Assembly (NCBI RefSeq): GCF_900156785.1
Contig: NZ_FTOP01000020.1
Coordinates: forward strand, 1 to 51,453
Source of the DNA: Belliella pelovolcani
GTDB taxonomy: Bacteria > Bacteroidota > Bacteroidia > Cytophagales > Cyclobacteriaceae
Length of the DNA: 51,453 bases
Direction of reading: 5' to 3'
In this document: positions 17,301 to 24,549 of the stretch, piece by piece
Position numbering within the stretch: position 1 is the first letter of the stretch
How the letters are laid out: each line of letters opens with the position of its first letter
The notes under the pieces: model-generated
Seen by the model: only the letters and a program-made list of their open reading frames with translations
Database searches by the model: none
What the model was told of the DNA's origin: nothing
Translations under genes and position numbers: made by a program

Positions 17301-17606
17301 GGAGATGAACTCACCACAATCGTCCCTTCAAGGCCGCTGACAAATAATGCACAAAGGGATAATTTCTACAGCAATTCGTCCGCACTCGTCGAAAAGGGTG
17401 ATCACATCAGACTGCAAGATATTCGCATCGCCTATACACTTGATAGGAAAAGTTTCTCAAGTCTTCCTTTTCAAAGAGCCGAGATATATGCCTACATCAA
17501 TAACATAGGCCTATTATGGAAAGCGACAGATCAACCAATAGACCCTGATTTTAGATTATTGCCTCCGCAGAGAAGCCTTTCTCTAGGTCTTAGAATTGAC
17601 TTTTAA
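14388..17606 (+). CDS. SusC/RagA-family TonB-dependent outer-membrane transporter
   Basis: The product (1072 aa) starts with a signal peptide ending LAQN, followed by a carboxypeptidase-D-like regulatory beta-sandwich (LLKGKVVNQSDNAPLPGTII; residues about 24-105). The TonB plug domain has the family signature LSIRGRSTIFANDQPLIVID and LNPNDVESITVLKDAAAASI, and a long beta-barrel ends in LSLGLRIDF with a terminal Phe. It should import a ligand too large for porins, powered by TonB, with the SusD lipoprotein as lid. The plug sequence reads NGVIIITTKQG as in the family. Neighbours are a TlpA fusion upstream and SusD downstream, with no glycoside hydrolase, so the substrate may not be a glycan (inference). 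The length is normal. Confidence 0.93.
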   Translation: MKKILLSCMLAFAVQYSMLAQNATLLKGKVVNQSDNAPLPGTIIYADENRAVVTDENGEFQIQLPEGKVELTISYLGFETQKVTLTIPYNENLIIKMSDEGLAMQEFELVSTGYQQLPKERATGSFVQIDGELVNRRVSVDILDRLEDVTPGLIFNRRVQGRDRPDLSIRGRSTIFANDQPLIVIDNFPYEGNISTLNPNDVESITVLKDAAAASIWGARAANGVIIITTKQGAFDKKMKVTYNGNFTSSERPDLFYRPQISPADFIGLERELFAQGVYNNVENSIVRAPVSPVVELLIAQRDGRIDQNTLDSQLALLAQRDVRNDLQQYFYRPSAHQQHSFNISGGSKNHNYAISLGHDKVANNLIGNGRDRTSINFTNTFKSDNNKLKVNTGIYYTNAITQNNNQGESQMNSTSGLGLSPYAALVDDMGNPIHIVKDYRREFIEEKEALGYLDWRYAPLNDLDEIDNKSTLNDYRINFRGSYEIIPGLQAELSYQYWGSQNTQNHHRSAESYFVRNLINRYTQENPDGTLTRPIPLGGILDFSQGNSRGHNGRFQINYNRIYQDKHQVTGIAGTEIKDVIFDLTRTRYFGYRDELAFSEPVNLISEFPLSVNRATQSRIPNLQGLSGTTDRFLSYYTNWAYVFDNKYGLSASARRDASNLFGVNANMRGVPLWSVGGYWQVQEEGFYNSSWLPYLKVRATYGYNGNLDRTISAYITSAFSGLSTNTGLPFARIQNPPNPNLRWERVSTTNLALDFEMKNSILSGSIEYFSKKGIDLIGSIPYAPSTGVTTFRGNTASTLTRGLDLTLRSTLVDKGVRWTSEFFLTTLKEEVLDYELQAAVASYLQNGAGAQNFPPVPLTGNPLFAVYSYQFAGLDPTTGDPMGFLDAEPSSNYSAVMNAVTPESLVFHGSATPTAFGAMRNNVEWKNLSLSFNIAYRLGYYFRRESVRYSIMFSGNPLHGDYTSRWQQPGDELTTIVPSRPLTNNAQRDNFYSNSSALVEKGDHIRLQDIRIAYTLDRKSFSSLPFQRAEIYAYINNIGLLWKATDQPIDPDFRLLPPQRSLSLGLRIDF

Positions 17607-17616
17607 ATAAACAATC

Positions 17617-17760
17617 ATGCAGCAACTAATTTCAATTACAAGTTTAAACCCAAATCCCAAACCATTAATCGATATTTTGATCATTACAGATGCATTCCCA
17701 AATGATAAAATACCTGATAAAAATCCACAACAAAAACGAAATGCTCATACGCTTAGATGA
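17617..17760 (+). CDS. Possible 47-aa ORF between susC and susD
   Basis: An ATG 10 bases after the SusC stop opens a 47-codon frame (begins MQQLISITSLNPNPKPLIDI). The 229-base gap between SusC and SusD is unusually long for such a pair, and this frame fills its first two thirds. There is no recognisable family, and it could be chance. No coding conservation can be judged from a single sequence. Confidence 0.2.
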   Translation: MQQLISITSLNPNPKPLIDILIITDAFPNDKIPDKNPQQKRNAHTLR

Positions 17761-17835
17761 CTTTCAACCGTCGACAGACTTTGATGCTACAAGCATTACT
17801 GATGAGCTTATTTGAAACCTTAAATCGACATAATC

Positions 17836-19185
17836 ATGAAAAACATATCATATTTACTCTTGTCCCTAATCCTCCTTACTTCTTGTGAGGATTTTCTAGA
17901 TGTCAAGCCAGAAAAGTCTCTGCTATTACCCGAGAGCCTCATTGACTTGCAAGGTTTACTGGATTCAGATGCCTTGGTGATGAACATTACACCAGCGCTA
18001 CAAATTGCCGCTGCTGATGAATTACTCCCTACTCCGCAAGGGTGGAATGCCATTCCTGAAATTCAACGAAATGCCTTCACTTGGGCGGATGATATTTATG
18101 AAGGGGGCTTGGTTGGTGACTGGAATAGGCCCTTTGAGCAAATATTCTATGCAAATGTGGTTTTGGAAAGATTAGAGCAAGTTCAAATCAAACCAAACGA
18201 AATAGCTTGGAAGGAGGAAATCAAAGGTGCCGCTTTGTTCTTTAGAGCTCATGCCTATTTCCAGTTATCGCAAATGTTCATGCCTCATTACAGCAGAGAT
18301 GTTGCGAATGAACCATTGGGGATGCCTTTGAGAGATTTTTCAGATGTTTCAACTATTGTTCAAAGGGCATCTATTGAAGAAACTTATGAGTTTATGTTGA
18401 CTGATTTGAATGAAGCCATTAGCCTCCTTCCTGAATCAGCTCAATTCAAATCTAGACCTTCAAAACAAGCAGCTTATGCCTTACTAGCTAGGATTTACCT
18501 GATAAGAGGAGATTATCAAAACGCCGAAAAGTTTGCAGATCTTTCCTTAGCAATTAATAAGGAGCTAATGGATTATAATAACATTAATCCAGCACCTGCC
18601 AGACCTTTTCAGAGGTTCAATCAAGAGGTGGTTTTCAATACCAATTCCATAACCTATACATTTTCAGCATTTCCAACTATTCCCGTTGATCCAAATCTAT
18701 TGAACCTATATGAGCAGGGTGATTTAAGATCAATTCTGTTTTTTGCAGCCCCTACAGCTTTTGGAAGAGCATACAGAGGTTCATACATGGGTAATTTATT
18801 GTATTTCACAGGAATAGCCAATGATGAAATAATCATCATAGCTGCTGAAGCAAAGGCTAGGCAAAACAAAACCAGTGAAGCAATCGAACTTTTGAACTAC
18901 CTATTGGAACATCGGATTGATCACACTGTTTTTCAGCCATTAGCAAACCTCACAGCCCAAGAAACATTACAAAGGGTTCTCCTTGAAAGGAGGAAGCAAT
19001 TGGTATTAAGAGGTCTTCGCTGGTCTGATATTAGAAGATTAGCAAATGATCCAAATACAGCTATTACCTTACAAAAAGAGATTGTAGGAGAAACCTATAC
19101 CCTCCCAATTAATAGCCCCAAGTACACCTTTCAGATCCCTGATAATGAACTTCAAAGAAGTGGCATGACTCCTAATCCTAGATAA
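17836..19185 (+). CDS. SusD/RagB-family surface lipoprotein
   Basis: A lipoprotein signal with Cys16 (LLTSCEDFLDVKPEKS) is followed by the helical TPR-like SusD fold. The SusD-type C-terminal block is visible as LLERRKQLVLRGLRWSDIRRL, and the protein ends PDNELQRSGMTPNPR, typical of the family. It should bind substrate on the cell surface over the SusC barrel. At 449 aa it belongs to the shorter SusD group found with TlpA-linked, non-PUL SusC proteins. It is followed by a strong terminator, which ends the TlpA-SusC-SusD unit. Confidence 0.9.
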   Translation: MKNISYLLLSLILLTSCEDFLDVKPEKSLLLPESLIDLQGLLDSDALVMNITPALQIAAADELLPTPQGWNAIPEIQRNAFTWADDIYEGGLVGDWNRPFEQIFYANVVLERLEQVQIKPNEIAWKEEIKGAALFFRAHAYFQLSQMFMPHYSRDVANEPLGMPLRDFSDVSTIVQRASIEETYEFMLTDLNEAISLLPESAQFKSRPSKQAAYALLARIYLIRGDYQNAEKFADLSLAINKELMDYNNINPAPARPFQRFNQEVVFNTNSITYTFSAFPTIPVDPNLLNLYEQGDLRSILFFAAPTAFGRAYRGSYMGNLLYFTGIANDEIIIIAAEAKARQNKTSEAIELLNYLLEHRIDHTVFQPLANLTAQETLQRVLLERRKQLVLRGLRWSDIRRLANDPNTAITLQKEIVGETYTLPINSPKYTFQIPDNELQRSGMTPNPR

Positions 19186-19194
19186 TTAACAAAG

Positions 19195-19231
19195 AAAGGG
19201 TGAAATCAATGATCTCACCCTTTACTTTATT
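19195..19231 (+). terminator. Terminator after susD
   Basis: AAAGGGTGA (from 19195-19203) pairs with TCACCCTTT (to 19223), with further pairing ATCA/TGAT inside, and is followed by ACTTTATTT. Confidence 0.75.
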
Positions 19232-19256
19232 TAATTGATGATTTTATACCACATCG

Positions 19257-19544
19257 TTATTTTGTGGTCAGTCTAATGTAATCCCCTTCAACTATTGTTG
19301 TAAGAATAGGGTCTTCGTTTACTGGATCATCATTGATGTAGTTGGCAGTACAGATATTTGAGCTTTCGTTACAGATATAATCTGTCCCTATCACAAACTC
19401 TAATGCTGTCAAATTATCCCATTCTTGCGTCATTGGATTGAACGCAAATACAGGTGACTGTTTCGGCTGCGTAAATGCAAAAGCAAATACCGCTGCCAAC
19501 ATCAGCACACCTCCTCGTAGGAGGTTTTTAATCACATTGTTCAT
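19257..19544 (-). CDS. DUF6520-like small exported protein
   Basis: The 95-aa product has an N-terminal signal segment (LLRGGVLMLAAVFAFAFTQP), then a short mature part with two cysteines (CNESSNIC) and a C-terminus of DPILTTIVEGDYI. This is the layout of the DUF6520 family of small Bacteroidota exported proteins (recollection). It lies 127 bases after a MauE-like gene on the same strand and converges on the SusD gene. The function is unknown. Two cysteines in an exported peptide next to a thiol-redox membrane protein and opposite a TlpA fusion suggest disulfide chemistry (inference). Confidence 0.65.
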   Translation of the reverse strand: MNNVIKNLLRGGVLMLAAVFAFAFTQPKQSPVFAFNPMTQEWDNLTALEFVIGTDYICNESSNICTANYINDDPVNEDPILTTIVEGDYIRLTTK

Positions 19545-19671
19545 GGTTGTTAGTGTTTATTAATGAACTATCCAGTCGATTCAGCTTTCGCATTTTTGAG
19601 AGGGTCGACTGACTATCCCCCTGCTGTTGCTATGCTCCTACCTGGTAAGAGAGATAGCGTTACGGATTTGC

Positions 19672-20127
19672 CTATTTGATCTTTAATAGATGAGAATTTT
19701 GAGTTTTTCTTTTCTTCTTCACTAAGAAGAAGGCACTGATGGAAATAATTAGAAATACAATATTGAATAGCAAATGCGCTCCCCAACTTAGCTTACTGAT
19801 CACTCCGCCACATGAACAAGGAATTCTTCCAAAAAACCCAGTCATCACTATACCTATATACAAGGTGAATGCAGTCATAAATAGGATGCTTAGCTTGATT
19901 CCCAAACCTCTAAGTGGAGGAATTACCAAAAACACAGCAGTGATCAATTCCATAGGAGGGAGCGAGTAGTAGATCAAATTCACCATCCAATCAGCAAAAA
20001 CCTGATTTTTCAAACTGTAATAAGTCTGCTCAGCATCTATAAGCTTACTGATTCCGGTATAAAAAAATAATGCTGCAAGCAATAATACACAGATTTCCAA
20101 AACAATATTTCTAACCCCATCTCCCAT
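19672..20127 (-). CDS. MauE/DoxX-like redox membrane protein
   Basis: The 151-aa integral membrane protein has four hydrophobic helices, an early FFYTGISKLID segment, PPMELITAVFLV, and the cysteine motif FFGRIPCSCGGVISKLSWG, which are characteristic of MauE-type thiol-redox proteins. Family members pass electrons to periplasmic thioredoxin-like partners. A downstream DUF6520 gene on the same strand forms a pair commonly seen in Bacteroidota. The basic C-terminal tail should be cytosolic. Its likely partner in this window is the TlpA fusion at 12977, on the opposite strand (inference). Confidence 0.82.
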   Translation of the reverse strand: MGDGVRNIVLEICVLLLAALFFYTGISKLIDAEQTYYSLKNQVFADWMVNLIYYSLPPMELITAVFLVIPPLRGLGIKLSILFMTAFTLYIGIVMTGFFGRIPCSCGGVISKLSWGAHLLFNIVFLIISISAFFLVKKKRKTQNSHLLKIK

Positions 20128-20813
20128 AATTCAAGTTTTTCTCACCTTTGAGTTATGGCAATAAAGCTCAGATTCAGAATCAACATTTAAAAATCAAATC
20201 GACAAACATCAAAATTCAACGGTCAAACACCATCCCACAGCCGACAACCACCATCCCAAAAACTCAAAACCCAACTAGTTCATGCTCCTCCCAGCCTCCG
20301 TGGCAATTCCAATGAACCTCTACGCATTCCCTTTCGTGCCAATCCCAGCGCTACAGCGCTCCAAATTCAAAAACATTCCAACCCCAAACCCCTTACTTCA
20401 CCACCCCGACCCCTCGGGGCATCTCAAACTCCTAAAACTCCCCTTCGTGAAATTCGCGCAATTCGTGGTTCCCTTTTTTCTTTTACCTTTTTCTTTCCTC
20501 CTTTACTTGGTTCAACTTGTCCGCCGTGGCGGATTGTACTTTGTACCCTTTCCCCCTCAACAGTTAAGCAGCCCCGACACCTCGGGGCAATTAAACATTT
20601 TTTCCCTCATCCTTCCATCCCTTTGCCCCTCAGCTGTCCTTTGCGAGCCCCTTTAACCTTTAACCTTTTTTCCTCTTTTACTTGATTCACCTTGTCCACC
20701 GTGGCGGATTGTACTTTGTACCCCTTTTCTCTTTCCCCTTCCACTCCTTTGCACCTCAGCACCCTCCCGTACCGGGACAAGTTCTGCGAGTACGAGAGCC
20801 CTAGCAAAGTAGT

Positions 20814-20866
20814 ACCAAAGTAGTATCAAAGTAACACCAAAGTAGTACCAAAGTAAGGGATAGTGC
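20814..20866. repeat. Short tandem repeat, about 12-bp unit
   Basis: Four to five imperfect units of AAAGTAGTACC / AAAGTAGTATC / AAAGTAACACC in a row. No gene overlaps it. Confidence 0.7.
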
Positions 20867-20900
20867 GACCTTTATGTTTAATTCCTTTCTCCTCTTATCC

Positions 20901-21032
20901 CTTTTTTCTCCCGATCCCCCGGGACACCCCGACCCCTCGGGGAACCAACCTTACAACCTGGCCCGTCACTAAAATGATCCAATGGGATCATTTCTCAACG
21001 TTCCGTCCTCCTTTAACCTTTTTTCTTTTCCC
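20901..21032. repeat. 130-bp direct repeat, left copy
   Basis: Near-identical to 23010-23140: two palindromes, then CAACCTGGCCCGTCACTAAA, an ATGATCC/GGATCAT hairpin, and TTCCGTCCTCCTTTAACC. The two copies flank tviB in direct orientation. Confidence 0.8.
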
Positions 21033-21418
21033 TTAAACCCCCTAAACAGTTAAGCAGCCCCGACACCTCGGGGCAATTAAACAAATTCTTTCCCCTTCGT
21101 AATTCGATATTTTACTGATGAACTTCGAATTCTAACCAACTCTCCATATATCGTCGAAGGCAAATATCTACTTTATATCGCAAAGCATATATCAACCTCT
21201 ACCCCCTTTAACCTTTTTCCTTTTCCTCCCAACCCCTCCGTTGCGTTCGCCGCGCCATTCGTTGCGCCCGTTGCGAGAAATCCTTTACCCTTATCCTTTT
21301 TTCTCCCAACCCCTCGGCGCTGAAATCTCCCCGACCCCTCGGGACTGAAATCTGAAATCTAAAATTTAATCCCCAATCCCCTTTTTCCCTTATCTTTACC
21401 CTTCTTAAATTAAAAACA

Positions 21419-22714
21419 ATGCAAACAGCTTTTTCAAAAGACCTCAACAACTCCAAATTAGCAATCATAGGCCTAGGTTACGTAGGATTACCACTAGCAG
21501 TAGAATTTGCAAAAAAATATAAAGTATTTGGTTTTGATATCAACACCACAAGAATCAATGCCCTCAAAAAAGGCTTAGATGATACCTTGGAAGTGGAGGA
21601 AAGTATTCTAAAAGAAGTAGTTCATGCTGAATCATTGATGCTAACCAACCAAACAGTAGATCTGGCGGCAGCAAACATTTACATCATCACCGTACCCACA
21701 CCTACAGACAAACACCATAGACCAGACCTCAGCCCGCTGATAGCTGCTTCCAAGACTGTCGGACAAGTACTCAAAAGGGGAGATATTGTCATTTATGAAT
21801 CCACAGTGTACCCAGGCTGTACCGAAGAAGACTGTGTGCCAGTACTTGAGCAACAATCAGGACTAAGCTTCAATACGGACTTTTTTGTAGGATACTCACC
21901 AGAAAGAATCAATCCAGGAGACAAGCAACATACCCTTACCAAAATCAAAAAAGTAACCTCAGGGAGTACTCCTGAAGTTGCAACTTTGATAAACCAGCTA
22001 TATGCAAGTATTATAGAAGCTGGAACCTTCCAGGCATCTTCTATCAAAGTGGCAGAAGCAGCCAAGGTGATCGAAAACTCCCAAAGAGATATCAACATTG
22101 CATTTGTAAATGAACTCTCCAAAATCTTCAATCTACTTGAGATTGATACCAAAGAAGTGCTAGAAGCAGCAGGTACCAAATGGAACTTCTTGAATTTCTC
22201 CCCAGGGCTAGTAGGGGGACATTGTATTGGAGTAGATCCTTATTATCTAGCACAAAAAGCCCAAGAAGTAGGCTACCATCCAGATATCATCCTAGCCGGT
22301 AGAAGGGTCAATGATAGCATGGGCAAGCACGTCGCTACTGAGTTGATCAAACACATGATGCGAAAAGACCTCAAAGTCCTAGAGGCTAAGGTGCTTATTT
22401 TAGGTTTTGCCTTCAAAGAAAACTGCCCTGATTACCGCAATACCCGGGTGATTGATATCTATCATGAATTGCGTTCATTTGACATGGAAGTCGATATATA
22501 TGACCCATGGGTCAATAGGGGAGAGGTAAAGCGTGAATATGGTGTAGATCTGCTAGATCAATCACAACTCCCAAATCTAAATCAGTATTCAGCCATAGTA
22601 TTAGCCGTGGCACACCAAGATTTCCTCAAACTGAATCTCAAAAAATCCAACAACCAAGTCATCTTCGACGTCAAATCCACTCTTCCCAAACAAAACGTCG
22701 ACGCCAGACTATAA
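21419..22714 (+). CDS. tviB: UDP-N-acetyl-hexosamine 6-dehydrogenase (TviB/WbpO type)
   Basis: The 431-aa protein should oxidise C6 of a UDP-N-acetylhexosamine twice with NAD to give a uronic acid for surface polysaccharide. The NAD site is IIGLGYVGLPLAVEF (from residue 16). ITVPTPTDKHHRPDL and YESTVYPGCTEEDC are diagnostic for the TviB branch. The catalytic cysteine is Cys269 in GGHCIGVDPYY, and KVLILGFAFKENCPDYRNT lies in the C-terminal domain. The length is normal for the family. The gene stands alone, flanked by paralogous repeat blocks, with other polysaccharide genes 24 kb away in this window. That isolation suggests acquisition or relocation by repeat-mediated recombination (inference). 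The start is the ATG following an A-rich leader. Confidence 0.92.
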   Translation: MQTAFSKDLNNSKLAIIGLGYVGLPLAVEFAKKYKVFGFDINTTRINALKKGLDDTLEVEESILKEVVHAESLMLTNQTVDLAAANIYIITVPTPTDKHHRPDLSPLIAASKTVGQVLKRGDIVIYESTVYPGCTEEDCVPVLEQQSGLSFNTDFFVGYSPERINPGDKQHTLTKIKKVTSGSTPEVATLINQLYASIIEAGTFQASSIKVAEAAKVIENSQRDINIAFVNELSKIFNLLEIDTKEVLEAAGTKWNFLNFSPGLVGGHCIGVDPYYLAQKAQEVGYHPDIILAGRRVNDSMGKHVATELIKHMMRKDLKVLEAKVLILGFAFKENCPDYRNTRVIDIYHELRSFDMEVDIYDPWVNRGEVKREYGVDLLDQSQLPNLNQYSAIVLAVAHQDFLKLNLKKSNNQVIFDVKSTLPKQNVDARL

Positions 22715-23009
22715 ATCCCATCCCAAACCCTCAGACGTTTCACTTTCCCCCTAAACAATTAAGCAGCCCCGACACCTCGGGGCAATTAAACATTTTCATT
22801 CCCTTCCATCCCTCCGTCCTCCTCCAACCCTCCGTGGCAAATTACCAAAGAATCTATGCACGATCCATTCGTACCAATCCCAGCGCTTCAGCGCTCTAAA
22901 TTAAAAAACACCCCAAACTAGCTTATCCATTTTAAAAGCAACCTGAACATCTCAAACTCCTAAAGCCCTATTTAGTGCAATTAGAGTAATTCGTGGTACC
23001 CCTTTAACC

Positions 23010-23140
23010 TTTTTCTCCCGATCCCTCGGGACACCCCGACCCCTCGGGGAACCAACCCTACAACCTGGCCCGTCACTAAAATGATCCAATGGGATCATTT
23101 CTTAACATTCCGTCCTCCTTTAACCTTTTTTCTTTTCCCT
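23010..23140. repeat. 130-bp direct repeat, right copy
   Basis: Matches 20901-21032 with only a few substitutions over its length, including the ATGATCC/GGATCAT hairpin and the CAACCTGGCCCGTCACT phrase. Confidence 0.8.
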
Positions 23141-23164
23141 TTTTCTTTCTTTCCTTCCACTAAA

Positions 23165-23360
23165 AAAAGAAACGGGGCACAGGAAACCGTAAATCCCGTG
23201 CCCCAAAAAAATAAATAAGATCTTTGATAAGGTTCTAAAAATCAGTTCAAACTTCCCTTATATAGTGCCAGATGAAAATTAATATCAAAACGTTTAATCA
23301 CCTTCGTAAAATTACTTAGCCGTCAACCCAAAAAAAATACCCTGTTCAGGGTATTTTTCA
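23165..23360 (-). ncRNA. Candidate small-RNA-like unit A
   Basis: On the minus strand a TACCCTGAACAGGGTA hairpin with T-run (23332-23360) is followed about 130 bases later by a GGGGCAC...GTGCCCC hairpin (23174-23204) and then GTTTCTTTTTTT, a terminator shape. A second unit at 23832-24020 has the same order and a shared ACTGATTTTT phrase before its end hairpin. A small transcript is possible; no expression evidence exists. Confidence 0.3.
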
Positions 23361-23831
23361 TCTCAATTGCATCCAAAATTGTAACTTTTAAAGAGAATAA
23401 GACATTTCTCAGCCAGTCTATCACCTCTTCAACCCCCAACCTCCATTCCTTTCCAAGACTCCATTCTATTTCGCCGCAGGCATATTTCTATAGTATTTCG
23501 CAAAGCATATTTCACTCCATAACTTGTCATCCTTCCAACCTTCCAACCTTCCAACTTTCTACCCTTCCAACCCAATCTTCCAATCTTCCAATCTTCCAAT
23601 CCCTCTTCCCAAATCAACTAATAACTCAATAACTCAATAACTCAATCCCTAGCCTCTCCAATCCCCCAAAGAAAAAATCCGATCATTTACCTCCCACAGG
23701 GAGGATCTGCGTAATCTGTGCGCCCCCCAATCTTCCAATCTTCCAATTTTTCAATCTTCCAATCCTCATCTCCTAATCACTTTCCCGATTCCTCGGGGAA
23801 CTAAATCCCTCCAACCCCCATTCAACCACAT

Positions 23832-24020
23832 AAAAAAGGCGGGGTGATGAATCAAATCCATCACCCCGCCACACTCTCGTAGAATACCAAAAATCAGTCA
23901 AGCAATTTCTACATAGTTTTGGAATAAAATTAAACGAAAAAGTTGCTTAAATCACCCACAACAAAAGTAGACAGCCTATCACAAATAAAAAATACCCTGT
24001 TCAGGGTATTTTCACAATAA
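23832..24020 (-). ncRNA. Candidate small-RNA-like unit B
   Basis: It has the same layout as unit A: TACCCTGAACAGGGTA hairpin near 23989-24011, a 119-base interval containing GACTGATTTTTGG, and a perfect 12-pair stem GGCGGGGTGATG/CATCACCCCGCC (23838-23870) followed on the minus strand by TTTTTTA. The end hairpin alone is a strong minus-strand terminator. The stem sequence differs from unit A, so the shape is preserved rather than the sequence. Confidence 0.35.
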
Positions 24021-24081
24021 TTTATCCCAATTATCATCCATAAAGTTAAATTCTCTTAATCCTTTGCCCCTCTACACTCTT

Positions 24082-24549
24082 AGCAAGCCCTTTCACCTCT
24101 AACCTAATTAACTTAATCAACTCAATAACTAATTCCCCTTACCCTTCACATCCCCACGGGATCTCTCCTAAACAGTTAAGCGATTAAACAATTAAACAAT
24201 TTCTTTTCCCCTTAGCGAGCCCTTTCACCTCTAACCTAATTAACTTAATCAACTTAATAACTAATTCACCTTACCCCTCTCATCCCCACAGAATCTCTCC
24301 TAAACAGTTAAGCGATTAAACAATTAAACAATTTCTTTTCTCCTTAGCAAGCCCTTTCGCCTCTAACCTAATTAACTTAATCAACTCAATAACTAATTCC
24401 CCTTACCCCTCACATCCCCACGGGATCTCTCCTAAACAGTTAAGCAGTTAAGCGATTAAACAATTAAACAATTTCTTTTCCCCTTAGCAAGCCCTTTCAC
24501 CTCTAACCTAATTAACTTAATCAACTCAATAACTAATTCCCCTTACCCT
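24082..24549. repeat. 132-bp tandem repeat, about 3.5 copies
   Basis: Units begin with AGCAAGCCCTTTC at 24082, 24214, 24346 and 24486. The third unit has an extra 8 bp (a duplicated AGCAGTTA). The last unit is cut off at the stop codon of the DUF389 gene. Units differ by only a few bases, so the array is recent. Confidence 0.9.

Larger units (their letters stand above)
20128..21418. repeat. Repeat-filled spacer upstream of tviB
   Basis: No gene. It contains CCCCGA...TCGGGG palindromes (20404, 20573, 20928, 21059, 21330) and two copies of a 40-bp phrase (CCGTGGCGGATTGTACTTTG at 20524 and 20700). A short tandem array of AAAGTAGTACC-like 12-mers lies at 20814-20866, and a hairpin AAATGATCCAATGGGATCATTT-type element near 20972. 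A GCGCAACG-rich dispersed phrase occurs at about 21240-21290. Large parts recur after tviB at 22740-23140. Confidence 0.7.
22715..24549. repeat. Repeat-filled spacer downstream of tviB
   Basis: No gene. In order it holds the right copy of the tviB-flanking repeat (about 22740-23140), a hairpin unit at 23165-23360, and pyrimidine-rich phrases (CTTCCAATCTTCCAATC). A dispersed TATTTCGCCGCAGGCATAT element lies near 23468. A second hairpin unit is at 23832-24020, and a 132-bp tandem array runs up to the stop codon of the DUF389 gene. Confidence 0.7.

Noticed and set aside
20282-20807. Open frames on both strands in the spacer upstream of tviB
   Set aside because: They translate dispersed repeat phrases and palindromes; the same phrases recur without the frames after tviB.
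24082-24549. CRISPR array
   Set aside because: The units are contiguous 132-bp tandem copies with no short repeats and unique spacers, and no cas genes are nearby.
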